From contig NC_087073.1 in NCBI RefSeq assembly GCF_026151205.1, positions 11,074,636 to 11,138,635 on the forward strand: 64,000 nucleotides of DNA, in the 5' to 3' direction. Position 1 is the stretch's first letter. Every line of letters begins with the position of its first letter. This DNA comes from Bolinopsis microptera (Eukaryota > Ctenophora > Tentaculata > Lobata > Bolinopsidae). The notes under the pieces are model-generated. The model had not been told where the DNA came from, searched no databases, and saw only the letters and a program-made list of their open reading frames with translations. Below, piece by piece: positions 54,401 through 64,000 of this stretch. The position numbers and the translations under genes are program-made.

Positions 54401-56703
54401 AACATCTTTTATTGTAAACCACACTAAACTAAAAAGAAGCAGAGACCATACAGTACATTGAAACAGAGGGTAAGAGACTAAGAGACAAAAGTGTGACAGT
54501 GTTAAGATTATTTTCCTTCCATCTGACTGGTAAGCTGGTAGCTACTAAACTTTATACACCTTTTATTCACTACTTAAAACCCGTTATATTTTTGTTGAAC
54601 CCTTTCAGTTTTTTATCGTATCTAAAGTATTAGACAAATATTGGCTATTAATTTGCACGTGCATGGCTAAAACCCGATAATATTGCTCTGCACGCTTTTC
54701 CAGCGAAGTTGCTGACTAACGGCACATGACTCACGTGATCTCTTCCTTAACTCGCGACTTCATTTTGCATGGCACGTGCTGAGTCACGTGATCTCTTCCT
54801 CAACTCGCTACTTCATTTTCAGGGCTGTACATTCCAGAACTTAGTCGGTACCCGCTATATCTATCAGAATCATGTCATATCAGTAAAATTGACCTCGAAG
54901 TTCCGTTCAAGAAATTCCCCAACTTACGGTCCGTTAACTTGAAGCCAGTCAAACAGAGGGAGGTGAAAAGTACAGCTATGGACTTTGTCGCGGATGAGCC
55001 GTTTTTGATAAAGATTTATCTTAAGGACGTGGTTTTATTTTCTGGCAGATGCAAAAATCCTCTGTACTGATCTTTTCCTATGTTGGTATTAGTCTGTAAA
55101 TATAAATTTTGTATGATATATTTATATGTGTATAACTATGCCCTGTATATTGTATATATTCAATTGTAATACTGTATCAGATTTATGTAATCCTGTTTGT
55201 TAAGGTCCTTAATTTGGTTTATGATTTTACAGAGTATTTAAATATACACAATGTTATGTTACTCAGATAAGATAATAACAATAATTTGATTACAAGTTGA
55301 ATAGTTGCGCTTAGTATTTGGTAAACACCAGTTACATTGGTGCTCATCTTGCTTCATATTTTAAATGCTGGATCGAGGAAATTAGTAGATTTTATCAGTT
55401 CAGGCTGTTTTATACATTTGGGACGCTGAACTCATCATTTGATTGGCATGATAAGATCCTCTCTAGAAAATCATTAAACATTTTGTATGATTCAAACGTC
55501 ATTCCGTCATAATGTCTACCAGATTTAACTTAATCTTATGAAATCAATGTAGTTTACTTGTTTTTCATTGCATTTATTGAGAGCAGAAGTTAAGCCCGGT
55601 AAACAGAAGTGCTTATTTACCAACTAGGTTCAACGGCTGGCAACTCAGGTTAACCTCAACAAATATATTACAATATAAGCATGGTAACAACACTGTTACT
55701 ATGGTTACTATACAGTATACACCGTACAATGTACATATTGGTCCTTCACCAGGTGACAGGGGCCTGTACATCACACAAGCCCTGCACAAAGCTGTGATAG
55801 AGCTGAGTGAGGAAGGGACGGAAGCAGCCGCCACCACTGCCATGGTGGCTAACATGTACTGTATGATGCCGGAGGAGGAGGTGGTGGAGTTTTGTGCTGA
55901 TCAGCCGTTTGTCATGGTCGTGGGTGGAGAGAGTGAGGAGTCTGAGTGGGAAACTGTCCCCTTATTTCTGGGCAGGTTCTCCGGAAAATGAACTGTGTTT
56001 TAACAGATGGTGGAGGGGTGGGGGCTGCACTGGTTGTGGGGCCTTTTGTGTGTTCGTGTGTAGTGAATCGTGTTAGCGTGTTGGATGGAGGACGGTTTAT
56101 ATTTCATTTTGATCGGCTTGTCATGTGGAATGGCATGTGGATCGGCTTGTCATGTGGAACTATTTTTAGTTCAACATTATAAAGAATTATAATATGGACT
56201 GGAAATTTATCAGAGTTTTAATGTATAATTGGAGAAAACTGGCTTTGAAAGATCTTTGTTCAGTAACTCAGTCTTTTACAGTGAAATTAATATTGGTAAA
56301 GTGGTAATTATAGAAAAACTACAAATTCAAAAAATCCACAAATTTTACCATTTCACCCAGTATAAAGTTAAAAATAGATAGGTATTATAATCAATTGAAG
56401 AAAATTGAATATTTGAAGGAACCTGCATGCCTACCTGCTGTCATTATCAAGTTTGAAATTGCAGGTATCCCAGACGATCTGTTTGTGTCGGGTGCAGTGC
56501 ACAAAGCAGTAATATCAGTGGACGAGAAGGGAACTGAAGCTGCTGCTGCTACTGGCATGATGATGATGACACGCTGTATGCCTATGAGGCCTCCACTACC
56601 ACCTGTTGAGTTTCATGTGGACCAACCTTGCTGTTTCTTTATCTTCTCTAGAGGACAAAATCCCTTGTTTACGGGCAGATTAGCTGATCCTTTAGCTGAT
56701 TAG
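51481..56703 (+). CDS. Serpin gene with three alternative last exons (401 or 398 aa)
   Basis: Common exons 51481-52248 and 52407-52596 encode helices A to F and sheet A: KNIFFSPLSIAACLQMVHHGAKGNT, ANRVWIKDNF, VNEWVSKSTKGMIKELI, LILCNAIYFKGLW and VADFSGING. The joint LQE|VEKK (GAG|GTGATT..AAAAAAG|GTG) is phase 0; its acceptor lacks a pyrimidine tract, but the protein alignment supports it. Exon 2 ends in phase 1 and can join any of three terminal exons, 54823-55070, 55753-55991 or 56465-56703. All have AG acceptors, phase 1 and their own stop. There is no signal peptide, as in intracellular clade B-type serpins. Serpins trap proteases through the reactive-centre loop, which is wholly in the last exon, so splicing would switch target specificity. 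Confidence 0.85.
52597..54822. other. Serpin intron 2 with dispersed element and splice-site duplication
   Basis: 53470-53830 is the inverted second copy of the element at 33420-34660 (GGTGTCAAGACTCAAGAGAC, AATTTTGGGCACTAAAATTC, CATTAAAGCATTTGAACC, then an AT microsatellite). 54046-54110 has AGTAACC/AGTTACC variants related to the octamer array at 47.5 kb. 54255-54290 matches 51255-51310 inverted. 54731-54822 is a 53-bp tandem duplication ending at the exon A acceptor. I found no further reactive-loop exon here. Confidence 0.6.
54823..55070 (+). CDS. Serpin alternative last exon A (no inhibitory hinge)
   Basis: It reads GLYIPELSRYPLYLSES, then a region without the GTEAAA hinge, then FVADEPFLIKIYLKDVVLFSG and RCKNPLY before TGA. 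The C-terminal strands (FxADxPF, LFxGR) are intact, but the loop lacks the small-residue hinge needed to insert into sheet A. The isoform is predicted non-inhibitory. Its acceptor region is a 53-bp tandem duplication (54731-54822) whose first copy has TTTTGCAT where the second has TTTTCAG|G. Confidence 0.75.
55753..55991 (+). CDS. Serpin alternative last exon B (Tyr-Cys predicted P1-P1')
   Basis: DRGLYITQALHKAVIEL is followed by the hinge EEGTEAAATTAMV and loop ANMYCMMPEEEVVEF, then CADQPFV and LGRFSGK. Counting P15 at the hinge Gly puts Tyr at P1 and Cys at P1', which suggests chymotrypsin-like targets; the site can shift by a residue or two. An acidic insert (ESEESEW) lies before the last strand. 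Confidence 0.8.
56465..56703 (+). CDS. Serpin alternative last exon C (Arg-Cys predicted P1-P1')
   Basis: Exactly the same length as exon B (239 nt). It has GAVHKAVISVDEKGTEAAAA, then TGMMMMTRCMPMRPPLPPVEF, then HVDQPCCFFIF and a TGRLADPLAD end. Counting from the hinge Gly puts Arg at P1 and Cys at P1', the arrangement of Arg-Cys clade B serpins that inhibit trypsin-like proteases. The final GR motif is kept. Confidence 0.8.
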
Positions 56704-57424
56704 GAAGTTAAAAGCTTGTTTTAGTAGATAAGATTGTTGTTTGGGGTTATTAGTTTAAGTTTTGAAATATTTACGTTTTGATGGTAATTGTTAAGGGCTC
56801 CGACTCAGACTGAAGAAGATTCATTACGTCATTTTGATAAGTTTTGAATCTTCTTGATTGTTGTTAATATATCTTTATGCACATAGTCGAGATTTAGTAA
56901 CTTTTTTAGTATTTTCACGAGTGTGTATTGTGTAAATTGTTATTGAGATGTTTTGTACTTTGTAGTATTAAATTTTAGCTGCCATATTATTCCCTTGATT
57001 TAAATTGACGTCTTAATTTTGTAGTGGTTCCTAACATTAAAGTTTAAAATTTACTAACTCTGGTGATTTGATTTGATTTGAAACTTTTACAAAATAGCAA
57101 ATATACAAATGTTCAGCAAATCGAACAAACATATAAAATGGGCCGAAATGTATAAATGCTATAAAGCGTGGGTAAGTGAAACAAGTACAGAGGACAACTT
57201 TTAAAACACGAGGTTTATGTCCGCCCAAAGTCTCAATAACGTCACCTCCACCTAGTAATAAAATTATGAAATATGAAGTGTGAAACAAATTATGAAATAT
57301 GAAGTGTGAAACAATCAAGAAATAGCTCGTATATAAATTATAAAATTGTCTCTCAAATACAGATAACGTCCGAAAACTATTAAGATACACAATACTCATT
57401 TAAGTACTGATCAGTGTCCGAGAG
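56704..57424. other. Serpin 3' flank, non-coding
   Basis: 57260-57318 has a tandem duplication of TTATGAAATATGAAGTGTGAAACAA. A 120-codon minus-strand frame at 57037-57399 overlaps it and shows no motif. Nothing else is supported. Confidence 0.5.
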
Positions 57425-58175
57425 ACATGAATTGCTTCATGTTGGTTTCTTATCACGGCTACAGACTTTCCCGTACCGGATATAGTGGTCGAGATGAGTC
57501 TGTTCAGCCCTCTTCTTCTTCAGGTCGGTAACCAGATGTTTTCCTCGTTGCTCGTTCTTCGCTAGATCTATCTGGACAGATCCATACATTTTTGTGGGTC
57601 TCAACTAGCCTCAGTCTTCCTGTTTTCATCAGAATCTGTTAAACCGCTGTTAAGCTTGGGACAGTGATCTTTACTGGTCGGATAGTCGTACTACCTGGCC
57701 TCTTCCTGCCGACTCTAGTCGCTTCGAAGTGAGGTTTCTCCCCAATCTCCTCCAGAACTGCGGTTACTAGCGCTGGAAGCTGTTCTCCCTCTTCTTCTTT
57801 CAACCCAAACACAATCAGGTTCTTGCTCCTGTCCTCCTCTGCAGCCACCTTCTTCAGGATGTTACTGTTGCAGACCGTACCACTTGCACTGTTCTGTTGT
57901 ACAGCTGCACTGTAGCTCTTAATCCCTGACCTCTGACTCCACCGTAGTTTGCACTGTCTCCTTAACCGACGTCTTAAACAACTGTAGTTCTTTGTCCTTC
58001 TGCACAAGCAGCTGGCCCTGCAGCCTGATCAACTTATCCTTGTCTTCTAACGCTTCTGTCTTCAAGAAATATATATGATCTCCTCCATTTCAGCCATCTG
58101 GCATTCATGCCGTTGAACGAGGTCTATTGCTTCCACAAGCCGAAGTGCCAGATGCTTTTTATAGACAGTTGGAGC
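57425..58175 (-). pseudogene. LINE ORF1 relic (RRM-like ORF1 family), frameshifted
   Basis: On the minus strand MAPTVYKKHLALRLVEAIDL (58175 to about 58115) is followed by a coiled-coil-like part with a frameshift near 58065 (LQGQLLVQKDKELQLFK), then a stop near 57927. It goes on as IKSYSAAVQQ, EEDRSKNLIVFGLKEEEGE and VLEEIGEKPHFEATRVG, breaks again near 57640, and ends VTDLKKKRAEQTHLDHYIRYG and VCSRDKKPT. The order SYSxAV, R..N.ivFGl.E, a.RvG and hYIR.g.v is typical of invertebrate LINE ORF1 proteins. Several shifts and stops make it a relic. It is unrelated to the PHD/esterase ORF1 at 30.1-31.4 kb. Confidence 0.7.
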
Positions 58176-60297
58176 CATAAATAGTGTAGGTAGGTAGTGG
58201 TTGTATCGGAACTAAATCGAGGATGTCAACATCATGAAATATGAATATTAACAAAATGGTTCGACCAACTCTAACTTTTAAACTTTTGCTCTAAGATATT
58301 CATTCCAAAACTCTAGCAGTCCAACAACTTCTCTACGTCTGAATTAAATTAACCTCAAGTACGATTTAATCATCTACTGTAAAACTAGAAAACTTAGTCT
58401 GCGCACACAATATTCACGGAAAACAGCCTTATTATGAAGCTGATGTTATTTCTCAGTAGCATCAAGCATTGCTCAGTATCAAGTATTTGTATTATTCGTA
58501 TACCCTATAATTGTACATGATTACACCCATGTATAAAAAAGAATTATCGGTGTGCCGCGTGACTGCTCGTTGATCATTGATGCAGACTTCATGAGGTCTG
58601 AAAATATGCCAGTCACTTAGGCCCAATTTCCTTGAAGATATTTTATCAAAAGAGGGTCTTTGAAAAGCTGTAATTTGTAAGACTTTGTGCGCGCTAAAGA
58701 TAATTAGCGCGCGCATCGTGGGAAACTTTTGTCACTAGACTGGCATGTGAAAGGGGATTGCCCGGTGGATACAATTATTTTTAACAAATTATTGGACATA
58801 CTTGCACTTGATTTGTAGAAAAGCTACTAAAAGTATCTATTCCAGTGTAGATTCTAATAAAAGGACGAGATAACATAAGAAGCGGATGTTTTAATTCTTC
58901 AGTGATCACCAAGAATTAAACCAACCCTTCTTATATTGGCAGTTCAAGAGGAACGATTACCCGTTGCATTATCGGAAATAAACGAACAAATTGCGTTGAT
59001 TCGTGTATCTTAAACAATTAACATTTAGAGGCCGCTTTGGAAACTCTTTTGGAATTCCTATTAACAGTTTGTGAGGATACACGGCCTCCCAACAACCGTG
59101 CAATTACTACTACTGTTTTAAAAAACCATCATGCTCTTTTATTTATCCAAATCGATTGTAAAATATGAATATAATGTATAAATTCATCGGTTTAAACTGT
59201 CATTATTTTTAATGCAATTGCGGTTGAATTAAGTATGATGGCTGGTTGCATGGTATTTCCAATATCAAATTATGTTGGTGGAGGGGGTAACAGAACCAGT
59301 AACTTCCCATTCTTGACATGTCAAAGAATTGTTGGTGCCAACATCTTCAAGTTGTTTCGATATGTCTAGAAAAATAAATCCAATATTATTGACATCTCAG
59401 ACATATCCGACCGGTGTGCGCATATGGTATCTGTATGTGAACAGTGTGAATTTTAGGTTCCATATAAAGTATTGAGTTATTCAGATGATATAGCATAAGA
59501 TGATGTTAAGTGATTGAATGTGACAGTCGACCTTCAGCTGCTGCTGTAAAATAAATTGGAACGGTATTTGCGGAGCTTTGGTTTAAGATACAGACCTCAG
59601 CGTCGCCACATTTCATTATTGTACACCTCTAATTATGTAATGCGACTTCAGAACCGAGTTTAGTGTATAGTGTGTAGTGAAAGAAAAATACTGCACTTGA
59701 AAAATGAATTGTATTGCAACAGATATCATAAGTTTACCAATCATCATTTAAACTTCTTAATGGAATTGAAAATTTCAGCGTGAAACGAACAGAATTAAAA
59801 TTGAAAATTTAAATGTTTGTTTAATTAACAACGCTTTGATATCAAGAACATCAATTTTGAAAATCTTAAACTTTAACAATCCCAAAAGTTGTCGAAAAAA
59901 CTGTAGAATTGTTCTTGTCTGACCAAAAATAAACTTTTATAAAAAGTACGGTTTCAAGTCCATAGATGTCTAGAACGTTCGGTTTTCCAAAGCGTTCCAA
60001 AGCGAGAAATATCAGTGAGGGGGGGGGGGGGGACCTGAAAAAAGTGCTAGATTTAGTTTTTTAAACCTTGAAACAATAATTTCATTTCTCATTTAACCTC
60101 TATACAAGAGCTAAGATCAATCTAAAAATATGCATACTTAAAATAATTCTTCTTATCGAGCAGGATTCGAAACCAATAGTGACAGCATCTATTACAATCA
60201 AAAACCTTAGCAATCGAATTACTAATTTACTACTCGTAAAATATTATAACTAACTTGTTTTGGGGGATGTGGAGCATGGTGAGAAGAGTTACCATGG
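58176..60297. other. Non-coding stretch with a poly-G run
   Basis: I see no gene. A run of 14 G lies at 60019-60032. At 58670-58715 GCGCGCTAAAGATAATTAGCGCGCGC is a short hairpin. It forms the 3' flank of the first peptide gene; no poly(A) signal on the minus strand is clear. Confidence 0.5.
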
Positions 60298-60996
60298 TTA
60301 CCAGACGCAGGAGAAACCGCCTCCCCACACATTGCAGTTCATTCCATTTCTGTTACACCTCTGTGGAAAAATAATCGTGAATTTTAATAAAATAATGAAT
60401 ACTTTTTACTGTCACGCAATTTATATTTTAAACTTTTAATTCAGCTACGTTATGTTTAATAAAATGTGGCTTTTAACTACCTTCTGGGCTCTTTCACTAC
60501 AACTTGCTGCTCTTTTGACTGGTCCATTTTCAGAAACATCAGATAGCTTGTAATATATCGCCTCTGAAACGGATCATGTGTTCACTCACGGCATACTCAA
60601 CTATTCATGCATTAAAAAAAAGACTGCGCGACTGAACTACTAAGTGAATTTATAAAGAAATGGTGGATGAAATCGAAAAATTAAGAATCTTCGATTAGCT
60701 TACCAATATTATCATCCATTTCATCTGCCTCTAGATCTCTTTCCACCAGCTTGCCGCAACTCACCTCCATCACAGCTGAAAATATATATATATATACCAC
60801 ATAACATATCTTTGTTGTTTTACCACTTTGTTTTTAAGGAAAATCAGTTCAGTTGCCACTTAAACTCAAACATACAAATGATTTTACATCAACTTAAGAA
60901 GTTATAGAAGAATAAAAACGGCCACAGTTATACATGGCCAAACAAAAATATGCTCTTACCAAAAGTGACCAGTAGAAGAATTGAGAACTTCATCAT
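60298..60996 (-). CDS. Secreted four-cysteine peptide precursor, copy A (4 exons, 84 aa)
   Basis: Minus-strand exons 60960-60996, 60704-60775, 60481-60563 and 60298-60360 (37, 72, 83 and 63 nt; phases 1,1,0). All junctions are GT/AG. The signal peptide is MMKFSILLLVTFAV. An acidic propeptide follows with one cysteine (SCGKLVERDLEADEMDDN), and then a Lys-Arg site (GPVKR) at the end of the pro-region in exon 3. The predicted mature peptide of 30 residues has four cysteines spaced C-x7-C-x6-C-x8-C and ends NCNVWGGGFSCVW. The pre-pro-mature plan with a dibasic site is that of secreted peptides such as neuropeptides, antimicrobial peptides or venom-type peptides; which one is unknown. No family is recognised. 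A second Lys-Arg inside the mature part spans the exon 3/4 joint, directly before the second cysteine. Confidence 0.8.
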
Positions 60997-62346
60997 ATCT
61001 TTTATTGAGGAACTTGATGAACCTTGATCTAAATTACATGTCATTTACGTTCCTTCTAAATTTAAAACCTTGGCCGTTGCTACATTTTGGAATGTATAAG
61101 AATTGGGTAAAACGGTAAAACTGACAGTTCAACAATTAAATGAATGCCAAACTTAACTTAAAATCTTCAGTTTTGTTTTACAAATAGATTGATATTGTTG
61201 AGATGTAGGGAAAGAAATAATACTAATTGAGAAAAGTTATGGAGTTTCGTAGCACTTGTAGATCAGCACGAAAAAAGCATGAAAAAAGTTTTCCAGATTT
61301 CTACGTTACTAAAACGTTAACAATAAGATGTAAGCCCTAAATTCAACTAATCAGCTAAACGTTTAAACATTTAAATTTGGTATGATTTTTAAAAATTTGC
61401 ACCCAATAAATTAATTCAGCAAACTCAATCCCAAACCAGCTAAAACTGAACGAAACTGTATCCTTTTGTCCAAAATCATAATCTGCTCGAAGTACGCGGA
61501 TAGTAAAATAGTTCGGATATCAAAAGCTGCTCTTCCAAACTCCGTAGTCCGGAAGTGTGCAGGTAGTTGTGTGCTGGTGTGCTGGTAGTATATAGGGGAG
61601 TGCACGGGCGGGGGAGGTGTTACCTGAAGATTTAACTTGGTTAAGAAATGCAATATTATAATCTCTTATCTGTAGACTGTAACTGAGCTATGTGAGGTAG
61701 TGAAGTAAATAGTTACGGTTATGATCTTGCTACAACTGCTTGATGTTAGGACCACAATCATGGCCCCTGAGTCACAGTACCGTTATGTCATCTTGGGCAG
61801 AGTCTACTAAAGACTGAATAACTGTAGCAGACAATATCATAGTGTGTGGAGGACATTTTTTTCGTCCACTCTTCTAAACCAAGGTTGTCAAACCGAGCGT
61901 GCTAAATCCCTCTACACTCGACTAAATCCCTCTACACTCGACTAAATCCATCTCCACTCGACTAAATCCCTCTACACTCGACTGATTAATCACGATCCTC
62001 GTCAAACTGTCTTAAAGGTGGCCATACGGCGGAGAACTGTCAGCTTGATGGCGCTGAAGACAGCGGAGATGGTACAGGTGGGACTGTCAGTATGATGGTG
62101 CTGGAGGACCGTCTGACAACCTGTCAAATGGCAGGTGGGCAGATCTGACCATCTTATAACCTCGCCACCTGTTATTGGATTGATCCTTTACCACTTATCC
62201 TAAGTAAAGTGCAAACTGCACATTAGATTCTACTTAAATCTCCAAGAGCATGATGAGGGTACCATAAATCCACAACATATTCCGCGTAAAAATAACCCTC
62301 TTACCTTTATACGGGATGTGAAGCATGGTGAGAAGAGTTACCATGG
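60997..62346. other. Spacer between the two peptide genes
   Basis: 61901-61983 has four 20-bp units (ACTAAATCCCTCTACACTCG); a single related piece (CTACACTCGACTATGG) lies near 63700. 62045-62115 has GACTGTCAG.(T/A)TGATGG.GCTG repeats. A minus-strand frame at 61411-61653 has no recognisable motif. No gene seen. Confidence 0.55.
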
Positions 62347-63067
62347 TTACCAGACGCAGGAGAAACCGCCTCCCCACACATTACAGTTCATCCCTCTCCT
62401 GGTACACCTCTGCGGGTTACATTACTAGCGTCAATGCTTGTGCTTTAATTCAATCAAAATAGTTAATAGAAAGTGATTTAAAATATTCTCACTGAATTTT
62501 ATAATGTTGAGCTGAGACCAAAAATGACAAAATAGCTATTAAACCTTGAAGTTGATAAAACTGCGATATATAAACCACGTTTGTATGATATACTGTTAGA
62601 AATTACCTTTTTAAAACTTTCGCTGCAACTAGAGGCTCGTTTATGTATAATGCTATCGTCACTGCCAGACATTTTATAGTATATCGCCTCTGAAATTGAT
62701 AAACTAGTCACTCACTCAAACTTTCTAATAAATAATTGATGAGCTGTATTTTGCAGAATAGACCGATATGAAATGATGATAAATAAATTACGAAATACTT
62801 TATTTAAGACTTTTTAATCTACGCACTTACCAATGTTGTCCTCTATACCATCAGTCTCCAGATCTCTTTCCACCAGCTTGTCGCAACTCACCTCCATCAC
62901 AGCTGAAAATATATATTGTTCAATTAAAAGTGATACAATTTACCTGTCAAAATCGTCAATTTGAAAACCTAGAAAAAGTATTCAGTATTATTTTTGGACA
63001 AGTTTGATAATAAAATAATAGTTTATTTACCGAACATTACTAGTAGAAGAATTGAGAACTTCATCAT
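62347..63067 (-). CDS. Secreted four-cysteine peptide precursor, copy B (4 exons, 84 aa)
   Basis: Minus-strand exons 63031-63067, 62831-62902, 62607-62689 and 62347-62409, with the same lengths (37, 72, 83, 63) and phases as copy A. Signal peptide MMKFSILLLVMFAV; propeptide MEVSCDKLVERDLETDGIED; Lys-Arg cleavage site (IIHKR) in exon 3. The mature region keeps the C-x7-C-x6-C-x8-C spacing and the identical end MNCNVWGGGFSCVW. The signal peptide, exon 2 and the exon 4 end are strongly conserved. The stretch before the cleavage site (SGSDDSII against SENGPV) and the residues between cysteines 1 and 3 vary. Its order on the strand places it upstream of copy A, so the pair is a head-to-tail tandem duplication. 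Function unknown. Confidence 0.8.
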
Positions 63068-64000
63068 CGTTACTTTTTGTTGATGAGCCTTGTTCTAAAT
63101 TGAATTGTTTATCAGAATATAAGCAGAAAAATTTATTAACAGACAAATGTTAACCATCACAACACACTATCAATCAGTCAAAGATAGCTTATTTATAATT
63201 ATAGCTTTTAGATCAATTATTGCAATAAAAATCAATAATAACAACGCGTTACCCTGAACTTGTATAACCAGCCAAACATCTAACAATTGTTCAACAAAAC
63301 TTGAAACAGAAAATAGCTTTTGTGAAAAAACAAGCACAAAACAGAAACAGAATTGAATCATGTGTGTTCTTGAAAAGTTGTAGTTTGACCAAAAAAGCGC
63401 ATTTATCTTCACAAAAATGGGCTCAAGTCCTTGTGTGTTTAAGATGTCCAACATCACGTGATACCCATATAAGGAGACTTCAAGAATTTGCAGGGATCAG
63501 AGGAAGGGTGAACCTGGAAATGAAATATAAATTAAAACACACTTTGTCACCTCTTGAAGGCGATCTACACATGTATTTTGAAACCATCCATCTTTACTCT
63601 TAGGACAATCGACCATTATTAATTTCTAATCTGAGATCAAAGAATAACAAAAGATGTAAGGGATAGTTGGGACCTGATCCCGGCTCCCCTCTACAGTCTA
63701 CACTCGACTATGGCCTGATTTAACAAGTTCTCTAGGTAACCCTGAGAGTGACTATTCAAAATCTAACCCTCTACTCTGACGGGTCTGACCCTGACCCTAA
63801 CCCTAACTAGAGCAAATGCTAAAACACTATCCGTACGAATTGAGCACGCTCGCTCTGTTTTACCTTTAAACATAGCTTTTCTGTATAAACTAAACAAGTG
63901 TAAGCATTTCCAAACTCATTTTCTCTCCCGTTATATGCAGTCCCCCGGATCTCGACTCAGCATCATAAATGCAAAACCATAATGGTTGGTTCATTAACAG
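63068..64000. other. Right edge, non-coding as far as visible
   Basis: 5' flank of peptide gene B. A 100-codon plus-strand frame at 63301-63603 has a basic composition but no motif I recognise. At 63783-63807 CTGACCCTGACCCTAACCCTAAC is a short telomere-like stretch. Confidence 0.5.

Noticed and set aside
60481-60563. Mature peptide starting at the second Lys-Arg, before cysteine 2
   Set aside because: That would remove the first conserved cysteine and leave three. The first Lys-Arg keeps the even, conserved set of four.
63301-63603. 100-codon open frame
   Set aside because: Basic composition only; no motif or splice support.

Overview
The window is nuclear DNA of an invertebrate animal; I cannot name the species. 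It is AT-rich. The genes have GT-AG introns, and the protein families (intracellular-type serpin, ERI1-type exonuclease, MANSC-like membrane protein, F-box protein, dibasic-processed secreted peptides) are metazoan. The mobile DNA (CR1-like LINE with PHD and esterase modules, Merlin/ISXO2, MITEs, a tRNA-derived SINE) and degenerate TTAGGG tracts fit the same picture. No rRNA, functional tRNA, CRISPR array or prokaryotic operon is visible.

Layout. 1-5.9 kb: repeats and one broken transposon gene. 6.0-10.34 kb (minus): an eight-exon gene for a secreted, probably GPI-anchored protein with a PEDE/PEDS repeat stalk. 10.3-24.9 kb: a mobile-DNA zone with a palindromic SINE, two clusters of nested hairpins, inverted repeats enclosing a TIR element with an XPG/PIN-like plus CXC ORF, and LINE fragments. 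25-31.5 kb (minus): a nearly intact CR1-like LINE. 31.7-34.6 kb: a MITE and an inverted pair of Merlin remnants. 35.2-36.3 kb (minus): a single-exon F-box gene. 38.0-39.3 kb (plus): a small MANSC-like type I membrane protein. 41.7-48.2 kb (plus): an ERI1-like gene with altered catalytic residues. 51.5-56.7 kb (plus): a serpin with three alternative last exons, giving different reactive-centre loops. 57.4-58.2 kb: a LINE ORF1 relic. 60.3-63.1 kb (minus): two tandem four-exon genes for secreted four-cysteine peptides.

I rebuilt the spliced genes by hand. For each I checked that splice sites are GT/AG, that phases agree across every junction and that the joined reading frame is open. These models are inference from DNA alone. 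The serpin, ERI1-like, F-box, LINE, Merlin and XPG-like calls rest on recognisable motifs. The GPI-anchored protein and the peptide genes are not assigned to any family.

The genes do not form a pathway. Two themes recur. Tandem repeats sit exactly on exon-intron borders and copy splice sites (four cases). Palindromic elements are nested inside one another across roughly 11-35 kb.
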